Assembly: GCA_017858055.1 (NCBI GenBank)
Contig: JAFMCA010000003.1
Location: 35,036-99,035, forward strand
DNA length: 64,000 nucleotides
Direction: 5' to 3'
Source: Flavobacteriaceae bacterium
GTDB taxonomy: Bacteria; Bacteroidota; Bacteroidia; Flavobacteriales; Flavobacteriaceae
In this document: piece after piece, positions 36,603-44,230 of the stretch
Layout: each line of letters starts with the position of its first letter
How positions within the stretch are numbered: the stretch's first letter is position 1
Translations under genes and position numbers: made by a program
Notes under the pieces: generated by a model
The model's database searches: none
What the model was told of the DNA's origin: nothing
The model's input: only the letters and a program-made list of their open reading frames with translations

Positions 36603-36625
36603 CTAGAAAAAGGCTTAATTATTTA

Positions 36626-36660
36626 TTTGGAGTAGAACCCCATGATATATGGACTCCAAA
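36626..36660. promoter_or_regulatory. Inverted repeat upstream of the efflux operon
   Basis: TTTGGAGT (36626-36633) and ACTCCAAA (36653-36660) form 8-base perfect arms 19 bases apart, with a further ACTCCA half-copy at 36663-36668. It lies 23-58 bases before the ATPase start. It could be an operator for a regulator encoded elsewhere; there is no T-run that would make it a terminator. Confidence 0.4.
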
Positions 36661-36687
36661 AAACTCCATTTGTTACATTTGCAGTCA

Positions 36688-36912
36688 TTATTTTTTTAAT
36701 ATTTGGAAAACTTTCCACCCCACAAGACCAACAAGTAAATAAGGAATAGCCATCAGGTAGAGAATTCCATTATTAATTCCTTTTGCAGTAGCCTGTCCCT
36801 CCTCAGATTGGAGTACTGCTCTACACATGGAGCATTGAGAATAGGCAGTTTCATAACTTAAAAGAATAAGTGCTACAGATAAAAACACCAAGACTTTCAT
36901 TCGTTTAGACAT
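36688..36912 (-). CDS. Small membrane protein with CSMC motif
   Basis: About 74 residues from the ATG at 36912, which overlaps the DUF420 stop (ATGTCTAA). Parts: a signal-like helix (VLVFLSVALILLSYETAYS), the CSMCR motif just after it, the short helix LQSEEGQATAKGINNG, and a second transmembrane helix (ILYLMAIPYLLVGLVGWKVF). A periplasmic CxxC next to oxidase-assembly genes could bind haem or copper, but this is inference. It is the last gene of the block. Confidence 0.75.
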   Translation of the reverse strand: MSKRMKVLVFLSVALILLSYETAYSQCSMCRAVLQSEEGQATAKGINNGILYLMAIPYLLVGLVGWKVFQILKK

Positions 36913-37438
36913 AATAAGGGGCAATCATGAGGTACACCAACACACCAGTTACAGCGATATACAACCAAATAGGAAAGGTATAACGAGCTATTCTCTTGTG
37001 TTCAACAAATAAATTTGAGATCGCTCGTACATAAGAAATCAATACCATGGGTATGATACCAATCGAAAGAATAATATGTGTGATTAAAATAAAGTAGTAA
37101 ACATAGCGGATTAGACCTTCGCCTCCGAATGGTGTTGGATCAGAGGTCATGTGATACGCTACATATAAAACTAAGAAAACCAGGGAAAGCCCTATAGAGA
37201 CTTGCATCAACTTTTTGTGTAAATTGATGTTCTTTTTCCGAATCGCGATCAGAGCCAAAATCAATAGAAAAGCTGTTATGCCGTTAATCGTTGCATAAAT
37301 AGGTGGCAGAATGTTCAGGGGTGCCACGTTCGGTATCCGAATCATAAATAAAATGGCCACCACTACGGGGATAAGAATTGATACTGCCCAAATCCAAAGG
37401 CGATATTTAGTTGTATACTTTATATTTTCTGCATTCAT
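36905..37438 (-). CDS. DUF420 family membrane protein
   Basis: 177 residues with five predicted transmembrane helices (IWAVSILIPVVVAILFMI, ITAFLLILALIAI, LVFLVLYVAYHM, HIILSIGIIPMVLISYV, LYIAVTGVLVYLMIA). Conserved His residues occur in NLHKKLM, AYHMTSD, ILITHIILS and VEHKRIARYTFPIW. DUF420 proteins accompany cytochrome oxidase assembly genes such as sco and ctaG, and a role in haem or copper handling is suspected. It follows sco by 4 bases. Confidence 0.88.
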   Translation of the reverse strand: MNAENIKYTTKYRLWIWAVSILIPVVVAILFMIRIPNVAPLNILPPIYATINGITAFLLILALIAIRKKNINLHKKLMQVSIGLSLVFLVLYVAYHMTSDPTPFGGEGLIRYVYYFILITHIILSIGIIPMVLISYVRAISNLFVEHKRIARYTFPIWLYIAVTGVLVYLMIAPYYV

Positions 37439-37442
37439 TCTT

Positions 37443-38138
37443 CTATTCTTTTAATAGTTTTTCGATATCCTCTATCAATAAATCAACTTCTTGTACCTCA
37501 ACCTCTTCTTGATCAATCCCCATATAATACACTATTGGATTATCGAACTGGTCTGTTCTAGAACGTATAGTTCCATTTTTATCTATCAAAGCGAAATATC
37601 CCTGATGTTCAAATCCTCCAGCTACCCTTGGATTTACTGATGCAAATATATTAAATCCATTGTTGGCGAGGGCATAGATTTTTTCTTTATCACCTGTTAA
37701 AAAATGCCAATTCTGAGAAAAGACTTCATAGCTTTCTGCATAGGCTTTTAAAACAGAGGGGGTATCATGATCAGGATCAATTGTAAAAGAAGCAATTCCA
37801 AAGTCTGATCGTGAACCAAATTGTTCCTCAATCTTTTTCATGTTTTTATTCATGATAGGGCAAATACTCGGGCAAGAAGTAAAGAAAAACTCTACAACAT
37901 ATACTTTATTGTTAAAATCCTCATTAGAAATAAAAAGGCTGTCCTGATTAAGAAAAGTAAATTCCGGAACCTTTTTTGCCTGACCATTCAAAACGATATA
38001 CTGCAATGGTTTTGCAGACTGAGAACGTTCGTTTCGAACGATAGAATTCGTTTTTACACGTTCAATAATTTTTGGAATAAACAGAATGCCAAAGATGAGT
38101 ACGACCAAAAAGAGACCAACGTATTTAAACTTAAACAT
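37443..38138 (-). CDS. SCO family copper chaperone
   Basis: 231 residues: one N-terminal anchor (YVGLFLVVLIFGILFI) and a periplasmic thioredoxin fold. The copper ligands are present: CPSIC (Cys89 and Cys93, in FFFTSCPSICPIM) and His in GGFEHQGYFALID. The conserved FTIDPDHDTP follows the pattern of the family. Sco delivers copper to the CuA site of oxidase subunit II. It sits between a cysteine-free look-alike and DUF420 in the oxidase block. Confidence 0.95.
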   Translation of the reverse strand: MFKFKYVGLFLVVLIFGILFIPKIIERVKTNSIVRNERSQSAKPLQYIVLNGQAKKVPEFTFLNQDSLFISNEDFNNKVYVVEFFFTSCPSICPIMNKNMKKIEEQFGSRSDFGIASFTIDPDHDTPSVLKAYAESYEVFSQNWHFLTGDKEKIYALANNGFNIFASVNPRVAGGFEHQGYFALIDKNGTIRSRTDQFDNPIVYYMGIDQEEVEVQEVDLLIEDIEKLLKE

Positions 38139-38143
38139 CGCTT

Positions 38144-38803
38144 TTATTTTTCTCTATTGTTATTGTATATTTTGAGAGCCAATCGGTATTCTGCAAGAAT
38201 CACCTTTACATCATCGATCATTTTTTTATTAATTTGAGCTACTGAGCGTGCGTCAAATCCATAAAGTGTTCCTTCTTTCTCATCGTCATTTCTCCCCCTC
38301 AGATTACTGTCTTTGTCTATAATAAACACATAAGGTGTACTGGCTGATTCATCCAATTCAAATGGCGTTTGAAGAGACTCAAAATGGGTGCGCATGTTTT
38401 CCTTAGATACTGAAATGAAATTCCATTTGGATAAATCAGTTCCAACACCTTCACGTAACGCATTTTTTAACTGTTCAACTTCACTCCAGTACATTTCATT
38501 TACTAAGAAAACGAATTGAAAATCTTCAAATTCATAAAACCTTTTGTAAATTTTTTCGTTGAGATTTAAGGCTTCTGCCTGTTTGTTTTTTAAACTCCCT
38601 CCCCAATATCCAAGGATTGTGATTTTGTTTTTGAATCCAATTGCACTTGACGAAGCCATCGTGTTCAACTCACTTACCCCCTCAGTTAGTATTGGAAGCT
38701 TTGCAAAGTTGTTTTTCCCTGATGCAAAAAAAAGGTACACCAAAAGAGGGAATATGAATAATATTCCCAAAACAATTTTCTTATTCCAATCGTTCTTTTT
38801 CAT
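38144..38803 (-). CDS. Membrane-anchored Sco-like (thioredoxin-fold) protein without cysteines
   Basis: 219 residues: N-terminal anchor (IVLGILFIFPLLVYLFFA), then a domain whose order resembles that of the next gene. ITILGYWGGSLKNK stands where Sco has FFFTSCPSICP, and YVFIIDKDSNLRGRND where Sco has YFALIDKNGTIRSRTD. It contains no cysteine at all, so it cannot bind copper or exchange disulfides in the usual way. The stop is 5 bases from the sco start, implying a shared transcript. A structural partner of Sco or of the oxidase is my inference. Confidence 0.75.
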   Translation of the reverse strand: MKKNDWNKKIVLGILFIFPLLVYLFFASGKNNFAKLPILTEGVSELNTMASSSAIGFKNKITILGYWGGSLKNKQAEALNLNEKIYKRFYEFEDFQFVFLVNEMYWSEVEQLKNALREGVGTDLSKWNFISVSKENMRTHFESLQTPFELDESASTPYVFIIDKDSNLRGRNDDEKEGTLYGFDARSVAQINKKMIDDVKVILAEYRLALKIYNNNREK

Positions 38804-38804
38804 A

Positions 38805-38830
38805 TAAAAAAAAGCGGTGAAATACCGCTT
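38805..38830 (-). terminator. Terminator between coxIV and the Sco-like gene
   Basis: On the minus strand AAGCGGT-ATTTC-ACCGCTT is followed by a T-run that ends two bases before the next ATG (38803). Transcription of the sco group must either read through it or start within the hairpin region. Confidence 0.8.
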
Positions 38831-38851
38831 AAAATTTTTAGAGATTCAAAA

Positions 38852-39235
38852 TTAAAAGTTCCATGAAACAAAACCTGTATTCATCACCTCAAAGATATAA
38901 TCCGCTTCTATTAGTAGTATAAATGCTAGATATGGAATCAAAATGAGCAATGGGAGTACTATGGAATTCTTCAATCCGCTTCGTTCATCTCTTATGTGCA
39001 TAAAATCCCAAGCAATGTAATAGGCTTTTACTATTGTCAAGATGATGAATATCCAGTTCAAAATTTTCATTCGTAAAAAAGAAGTCATCAATACCTCTGG
39101 TTTTATGATCCCGAGAGCAACCTCAACTGTTGTTACGATGGAAAGAAAAATTAGTACGCCCCAAATTTTTTGTTGATTTGATTTGAACTTTAAAAGTCCT
39201 CTGAAAATTGCTAGTTTATGTCCTTCTGCAGCCAT
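38852..39235 (-). CDS. Cytochrome c oxidase subunit IV family protein
   Basis: 127 residues with three transmembrane helices (IWGVLIFLSIVTTVEVALGI, LNWIFIILTIVKAYYIAWDFMH, IVLPLLILIPYLAFILLI). The AYYIAWDFMHIRDE segment is typical of the bacterial subunit IV (CtaF/CoxD-like) family, which stabilises the CuB site of haem-copper oxidases. It lies 16 bases downstream of the long subunit III gene and is followed by a terminator. Confidence 0.9.
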   Translation of the reverse strand: MAAEGHKLAIFRGLLKFKSNQQKIWGVLIFLSIVTTVEVALGIIKPEVLMTSFLRMKILNWIFIILTIVKAYYIAWDFMHIRDERSGLKNSIVLPLLILIPYLAFILLIEADYIFEVMNTGFVSWNF

Positions 39236-39251
39236 TTTTATATTTTATGTT

Positions 39252-40232
39252 TTATACGAGATAGAAAAAAGTAAATACAAATACCCAAACCAAATCGACA
39301 AAGTGCCAATAGAGTCCTACTTTTTCGACCATTTCGTAATGCCCTCTTTTTTCGTAAGTGCCTAGAATCACATTAAAGAAGATGATAATGTTAATTACAA
39401 CCCCAGAAAATACGTGAAATCCGTGAAAACCGGTGATAAAGAAAAAGAAATCAGCGAACAATCTATTCCCATATTCGTTGTGGATCAAATTAGCTCCTTC
39501 TACGACAGCTACAGCTTCATTTAACTTAATCAATGACTCCTCTCTGGAGAGAACCGTTTTGCGTCCTTTTTCATCAAGAATCTGAGTTCGAATTACTAGA
39601 TTTTCATCGGCTAAAAATCCTTTTTTTACTTCTTCAAGGGAAACTGTTGGCAATGCTGTTTCTTTTTGATACCAAATTCCATTACTGGGCTGGTGTGTAG
39701 TTCGATCGGTTTCTATTCCAATCGCAAATTCTTGAATAGCAGCACGTTTCCCTGAATTAGCCTCTACAAATTGGATAATCTGTCCCCCTCGCGTTTCAAG
39801 CGCGCCGTATTCCCCTTTGATGAAATTTTTCCATTCCCAAGCCTGTGAACCAACAAATATGGCACCCCCGATTATGGTCAATAGCATGTAAAAAGTCACT
39901 TTGGATTTTTGCATATGATGCCCTGCATCTACTGCAAGTACCATAGTAACGGAAGAAAAGATCAAAACAAAAGTCATCAATGCGACATAGTACATGGGCG
40001 CATCAATGCCATGTAAAAATGGAAAATGCGTAAAGACCTCATCTGCGATAGGCCACGAATTGATGTTTTTAAAACGGGAAAAACCATAGGAAACCAAAAA
40101 CCCTGTAAAAGTCAAGGCATCAGAAACAATGAAAAACCACATCATCAATTTGCCATAGCTTGCGTTTAGAGGTTTATTTCCTCCTCCCCAAACTTCTTCG
40201 TTCTCAGCAGATGCGTTTACTGTTACTTCCAT
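39252..40232 (-). CDS. Cytochrome c oxidase subunit III with long inserted loop
   Basis: 326 residues, much longer than the usual 190-270. Helices carry the family pattern (KLMMWFFIVSDALTFTGFLVSYG, YYVALMTFVLIFSSVTMVLA, FYMLLTIIGGAIFVGSQAWEW, DFFFFITGFHGFHVFSGVVI). The last helix ends WHFVDLVWVFVFTFFYL. Between AWEW and the TGFHGFHV helix there are about 115 extra hydrophilic residues (about 140-256). It is co-transcribed with the shorter subunit III gene upstream. Confidence 0.92.
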   Translation of the reverse strand: MEVTVNASAENEEVWGGGNKPLNASYGKLMMWFFIVSDALTFTGFLVSYGFSRFKNINSWPIADEVFTHFPFLHGIDAPMYYVALMTFVLIFSSVTMVLAVDAGHHMQKSKVTFYMLLTIIGGAIFVGSQAWEWKNFIKGEYGALETRGGQIIQFVEANSGKRAAIQEFAIGIETDRTTHQPSNGIWYQKETALPTVSLEEVKKGFLADENLVIRTQILDEKGRKTVLSREESLIKLNEAVAVVEGANLIHNEYGNRLFADFFFFITGFHGFHVFSGVVINIIIFFNVILGTYEKRGHYEMVEKVGLYWHFVDLVWVFVFTFFYLV

Positions 40233-40268
40233 AATATTGAGTTAAATTCTGCACAAATTTATTAATTT

Positions 40269-40847
40269 TTAACCGTAGAATGAAACGAATAAAAATAAAT
40301 ATACCCAAAGTAGATCGAGAAAATGCCAAAAAGTAACCGCAAGCTCAAAACCAAGCGTATTTCCTCCCGAATATTTTCCTTTGGCGGTTTTATAGAGTAC
40401 GTAAAGTACGATGACTATTCCTCCTGTAAGGTGAGCTAAATGGAGTAACACCAAAACATATAAATACGAAGTGGTGATGGAACTTTCTGCTCCAGTAAAA
40501 TAATATCCTTGTTCAATAATTTCACCAAAACCTTGAAATTGAAAGAAAACAAAAGCTGCTGCCAAAGTCAAAGTGGCCAAAAGCAGGGCTTGAGCTCGTT
40601 TAATCTGCTGAGCTTTAATGCTTTTTAATGCCAAAAAGAAGGTGCCACTGCTGCAAAGTAGAATAAGGGTACTCAAGGTGAATGCAAAGGGTAGATCAAT
40701 TTGCTCTATCCAATCCGTACGTGAACTACTGACAACATAAGCGCTGGTAAGTCCAGCAAAAGTCATACTCATACTAATCATCCCAAACCATAGCATCATT
40801 CTTTTTGCTCGATTATTTTTTTCGATTAAAGAGTCGTTTGTATTCAT
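40269..40847 (-). CDS. Cytochrome c oxidase subunit III, short form
   Basis: 192 residues, five transmembrane helices, the common five-helix form of subunit III. Segments: RMMLWFGMISMSMTFAGLTSAYVVS, FTLSTLILLCSSGTFFLALKSI, LYVLVLLHLAHLTGGIVIVLYVLY and ELAVTFWHFLDLLWVYLFLFV. It begins 4 bases inside the end of cyoE, so its translation is coupled. Together with the long copy it gives two subunit III-like proteins for one oxidase. Confidence 0.92.
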   Translation of the reverse strand: MNTNDSLIEKNNRAKRMMLWFGMISMSMTFAGLTSAYVVSSSRTDWIEQIDLPFAFTLSTLILLCSSGTFFLALKSIKAQQIKRAQALLLATLTLAAAFVFFQFQGFGEIIEQGYYFTGAESSITTSYLYVLVLLHLAHLTGGIVIVLYVLYKTAKGKYSGGNTLGFELAVTFWHFLDLLWVYLFLFVSFYG

Positions 40848-41749
40848 TGCATTATAAATTTATCAAGTACATATATCAATTGTATTCCCGTAATGTATAG
40901 GATGCTTGCTCGTATTAAAAATCGTGCAGCATCATCCGTTTTGTTTGACATCAACCGAATTCCAGCATAAAGAAAAAATATTCCAAAAACACCCACAAAA
41001 AGTGCTGCTTGCCAAGTTAGATACAACTTACCGGTATAGTGAAAAGCGGGTAACAAGGAGATCAATACGGTCCAGAAGCTATAGAACACGATTTGGAAGG
41101 CTGTAGTTTGATCCGGTTTCCCTGAGGGTAACATTTTGAACCCTGCGTTTTCGTATTGACTGTGCATTACCCAACCGATTGCCCAAAAATGGGGAAATTG
41201 CCAAAAGAACTGAATCATAAATAAAACACCTGGCTCAATCCCGAATTCATTTGTTGCAGCTACCCAGCCAAGCATAAAGGGAATTGCACCTGGGAAAGCA
41301 CCGACAAAGACAGAAAGAGGAGTTTTTTGTTTTAATGGAGTGTACAAACAGGCGTATAAAAAAATGGAAATACTAGCAAAAAAAGCCGTCTTAATATTGA
41401 TGAAATACAAAGTTGAAACTCCGATTAAAGTAAGAAAAACACCTAAAAATAATGCCGTATTGGGTGGTATTCGATTTTGAGGTAAAGGTCTATTTTTTGT
41501 TCGCTCCATTAACTTATCCAAGTCTTTTTCAAATACTTGATTAAATACGTTAGAAGCACCTACCATTGCATAACCCCCAATAGAAAGAAGAAGAAGGGTG
41601 AGGTAGTTCACTGATTCTACAGCTAAAAAATACCCAGCTAAAGAAGATATAACTACAGTTATTGAAAGTCTAAACTTTGTCAGCTCAGAAAAATCATTAA
41701 AATTAAAACCTGTAAGTGAAAGCAATATTATATTGTTTTGGCGCATCAA
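40844..41749 (-). CDS. cyoE: Protohaem IX farnesyltransferase (haem O synthase)
   Basis: 301 residues of the UbiA prenyltransferase family. It converts haem B to haem O, needed for the haem-copper oxidase. The first Asp-rich motif region reads NVFNQVFEKDLDKLMERTKNRPLP, and the second is in YENAGFKMLPSGKPDQTT. About eight to nine transmembrane helices follow the usual spacing. It is the first gene of the oxidase operon, driven by a good -33/-7 promoter with a very short leader. The Met at 41746 is an alternative start. Confidence 0.95.
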   Translation of the reverse strand: MMRQNNIILLSLTGFNFNDFSELTKFRLSITVVISSLAGYFLAVESVNYLTLLLLSIGGYAMVGASNVFNQVFEKDLDKLMERTKNRPLPQNRIPPNTALFLGVFLTLIGVSTLYFINIKTAFFASISIFLYACLYTPLKQKTPLSVFVGAFPGAIPFMLGWVAATNEFGIEPGVLFMIQFFWQFPHFWAIGWVMHSQYENAGFKMLPSGKPDQTTAFQIVFYSFWTVLISLLPAFHYTGKLYLTWQAALFVGVFGIFFLYAGIRLMSNKTDDAARFLIRASILYITGIQLIYVLDKFIMQ

Positions 41750-41766
41750 CCAGCATCTTCAGCTGA

Positions 41767-41797
41767 CAAAGATAGTTGACAAAAAGCCAATGTCCAA
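41767..41797 (-). promoter_or_regulatory. Promoter of the cyoE-coxIII operon
   Basis: On the minus strand TTG (41797-41795), 20 bases, then TATCTTTG (41774-41767): an excellent match to the Bacteroidota -33/-7 consensus. The transcript start would fall about 10 bases before the cyoE ATG. Confidence 0.65.
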
Positions 41798-41845
41798 TCT
41801 ATTTTGTGTTTATTAAAAATCTAATAACAAAGGGAAATCTGGCTA

Positions 41846-42565
41846 CTAGTCTTGAAGCTTGAAAACTATAGGAATACTAAAAGGTACATTAACTGGCTTA
41901 CCTCTTTGTTTTCCTGGTGTTATGTTCGGTAAGAGAGAAATAATCCGATGGGCTTCTTTTTCTAAGTTTTTATCTGGACCTCGCATTTTAATGTTTGTGA
42001 TATTACCTTCTTTAGAGATCACAAAATTTACATATACCCTACCTTGAATCCCCATCTCTTGAGCAATTTCGGGGTATCGAAAGTTTTTTAATATATGCTT
42101 GTTTATTTTATCTTGGAAACAAGTCCGTAATTGGTCTTTTTCAACATTTTCACATCCTGGGTAAACAGGTACATCTTCTATGACCGCAAAGGGTACATCA
42201 ATTTCTTCTACTTCCTCCTCGATTTCTACTCGTTCCACCTCGATAATCTCATCCTTAGTAGTTTCTGAAGATTCAATAATAGTTTCTTCGACTTCTTTTT
42301 CATCTTCTACAATTTCAATTTCAGTAGGAGCTTGAGCAACTGGAGGGGGTGGGGGCGGTGGGGGTAGGTCGGGTTGATTTATAATTGGGATTTCCTCTTC
42401 TTCCTCTTCTTGAACCGTAAGGGATTCATAATCAAATACGCTTTTTTCATAGGTTTTCCATTCAATGGCTTGCCACGAAATAAATAAGATTAGGCATAAT
42501 CCAATTACAAAATAAAGCGAAGAGTTTTTTTGTAAATCAACTTTGGGGTCTTTTTTGATTTTCAT
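41846..42565 (-). CDS. Energy transducer TonB (first of tandem pair)
   Basis: 239 residues: short cytoplasmic N-terminus, one transmembrane helix (SLYFVIGLCLILFISWQAI), acidic segment (QEEEEEEIP), proline run (about 66-75), Glu/Val-rich periplasmic spacer and the TonB C-terminal domain (NFRYPEIAQEMGIQGRVYVN, ISKEGNITNIKMRGPDKNLE). It would couple the proton gradient to outer-membrane receptors. It is a close relative of the gene just upstream, from which it is separated by a terminator. Confidence 0.93.
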   Translation of the reverse strand: MKIKKDPKVDLQKNSSLYFVIGLCLILFISWQAIEWKTYEKSVFDYESLTVQEEEEEEIPIINQPDLPPPPPPPPVAQAPTEIEIVEDEKEVEETIIESSETTKDEIIEVERVEIEEEVEEIDVPFAVIEDVPVYPGCENVEKDQLRTCFQDKINKHILKNFRYPEIAQEMGIQGRVYVNFVISKEGNITNIKMRGPDKNLEKEAHRIISLLPNITPGKQRGKPVNVPFSIPIVFKLQD

Positions 42566-42623
42566 GGGGTTTCGATTCCAATACGAGCATCAAAAAAAGT
42601 GCCACATGATTTGATATCAAAAC

Positions 42624-42650
42624 AAAAAACCCATCGTAATGATGGGTTTT
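42624..42650 (-). terminator. Terminator between the two tonB genes
   Basis: AAAACCCATC (42626-42635), GTAAT, GATGGGTTTT (42641-42650): a 10-bp perfect stem followed on the minus strand by TTTTTT. It separates expression of the two tonB copies. Confidence 0.9.
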
Positions 42651-42670
42651 GTATGGTGTAAAATTACTAT

Positions 42671-43393
42671 TTATTGCAAACGGAACGTAATGGGAATACT
42701 GAAGGGAACCCGTACAGCACGACCTCTTTGTTTACCAGGAGTCATATTAGGAAGCCTAGAAATAATACGTTCTGCTTCTTTTTCTAAGTTTTTGTCTGGA
42801 CCACGCATTCTAATATTGGTAATACTTCCGTCTTTAGAAATGATAAAGTTAACATAGACACGTCCTTGAATTCCCATTTCTTGTGCGATCTCAGGGTAGC
42901 GGAAATTTTTACGAATGTGTTTGTTCATTTGATCCTGAAAGCAATCTCTTCGTTCGGCTTTACTTACATTTTCACAACCAGGAAAAATCGGAACATCTTC
43001 AATTACTGCAAAAGGAACATCCACATCATCAATTTCTTCTTCAATTTCTACTTCCTCAACTTCAATAATCTCGTCCTCGTTAGTTTCTGAAGATTCTATA
43101 ACCGTTTCTTCCACTTCCTCTTCATCTTCTACTACTTCAATAACTTCTGGAGCTGGCGGTGGAGGTGGTGGTGGAGGGGGTGGTGTTTTTAATTGTTCAG
43201 TGATTGGGATTTCTTCATCATCCTCATCCTCAACATTAAGGGCTTCATAGCCATAAAGACTTTTATCATATGTTTTCCATTCAATAGCTTGCCATGAAAT
43301 AAACAATATAAATGCCAATCCAATGACGAAGTACAAACTACTGTTTTTACTTAAATCAACTTTTTGATTTTTTTTGGGTTGCATAACAATCAA
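42671..43393 (-). CDS. Energy transducer TonB (second of tandem pair)
   Basis: 240 residues with the same layout as the neighbouring copy: KVDLSKNSSLYFVIGLAFIL membrane anchor, acidic DEDDEEIP, a longer proline run (PPPPPPPPPP), a Val/Glu spacer and the TonB domain (NFRYPEIAQEMGIQGRVYVN, ISKDGSITNIRMRGPDKNLE). The anchor and C-terminal domain are nearly the same in both; the spacer and proline run vary most. Upstream is vanZ, 44 bases away. Confidence 0.93.
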   Translation of the reverse strand: MIVMQPKKNQKVDLSKNSSLYFVIGLAFILFISWQAIEWKTYDKSLYGYEALNVEDEDDEEIPITEQLKTPPPPPPPPPPAPEVIEVVEDEEEVEETVIESSETNEDEIIEVEEVEIEEEIDDVDVPFAVIEDVPIFPGCENVSKAERRDCFQDQMNKHIRKNFRYPEIAQEMGIQGRVYVNFIISKDGSITNIRMRGPDKNLEKEAERIISRLPNMTPGKQRGRAVRVPFSIPITFRLQ

Positions 43394-43437
43394 ATATTTT
43401 AGTTAGCTAAACTAAAAAAAAAACTAAAACAAACAAG

Positions 43438-43833
43438 TTAAATCCGATTAGAATAATAAAAAAAACGATTACAAATCCTCCATGCAAATAGTGCACCCAG
43501 TAGGTTAGCCAGAAGATCCAAGAAATCAAAGTATCTATTTAAAAATGGAAGTAGTTGAGTAAACTCCAAAAGTGTCCCAACAATCAATGCATAAATAAAG
43601 GCTTTGAAAGGCGCCTTTTCATGTGTATAAAGAGCTGAAAAATAGAGCCCCGTTAATCCTAGATAACAAGTAAAATGAAGGACTAAATCCCCTCGAATAA
43701 AAAGAAAATTCCAAGGTTGCTCTTCTGAATTTGGGGGTTTTAAACTTAGGTAGATTACAAAAAAAGTTGCGAAAATTGCAACTGTTTTAAAAAATTTATG
43801 CGCCTGTAACCAATGATGAATACGCTTCAGCAT
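43438..43833 (-). CDS. VanZ family protein
   Basis: 131 residues with four hydrophobic helices (VAIFATFFVIYLSL, LVLHFTCYLGLTGLYFSALY, AFIYALIVGTLLEFTQLLPF, FLDLLANLLGALFAWRICN). The VanZ-like signature residues are visible in DLVLHFTCY and LLEFTQLLPF...FLDLLANLLGA. The physiological role outside glycopeptide resistance is unknown. Its only plausible ATG lies 38 bases inside gcvH, in another frame, so the two are coupled; no other Met follows before the first helix. Confidence 0.85.
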   Translation of the reverse strand: MLKRIHHWLQAHKFFKTVAIFATFFVIYLSLKPPNSEEQPWNFLFIRGDLVLHFTCYLGLTGLYFSALYTHEKAPFKAFIYALIVGTLLEFTQLLPFLNRYFDFLDLLANLLGALFAWRICNRFFYYSNRI

Positions 43834-44179
43834 CTAAGAGATTTTGAATTTCTGAAGGATCACTCAGTTTTAATTTGATCATCCAACCTTGGCCATAAGC
43901 ATCTTCATTTACGGTCTCTGGTGCATCCTCCAAGAGTTCGTTCACTGCTGTTATTGTCCCAGACAACGGCATGAACAAATCGGATACCGTTTTCACGGCC
44001 TCTACAGTTCCAAAAACTGAATCAGCAGCTAGTGTCTCGTCAAGGGTCTCTACTTCCACATAAACAATGTCTCCTAATTCACCTTGAGCAAAATCAGTGA
44101 TTCCAATTGTGGCTTCATCGCCTTCAATTTTGATCCATTCGTGTTCTTTGGTGTATTTTAAATCTGCTGGTATATTCAT
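43796..44179 (-). CDS. gcvH: Glycine cleavage system H protein
   Basis: 127 residues. The lipoylated carrier shuttles the aminomethyl group between the P, T and L proteins of glycine cleavage. The lipoyl Lys is K63 in FGTVEAVKTVSDLFMP. Other landmarks are the N-terminal LKYTKEHEWIKIEG, IGITDFAQGELGDIVYVE, and the C-terminal GWMIKLKLSDPSEI. It follows sprA by 51 bases. The other glycine-cleavage genes are not in the window. Confidence 0.97.
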   Translation of the reverse strand: MNIPADLKYTKEHEWIKIEGDEATIGITDFAQGELGDIVYVEVETLDETLAADSVFGTVEAVKTVSDLFMPLSGTITAVNELLEDAPETVNEDAYGQGWMIKLKLSDPSEIQNLLDAEAYSSLVTGA

Positions 44180-44230
44180 TTCAAAAAATTAAAACACAAA
44201 TGTAAAAGAAATCTCTTATTCGCTAGAATA

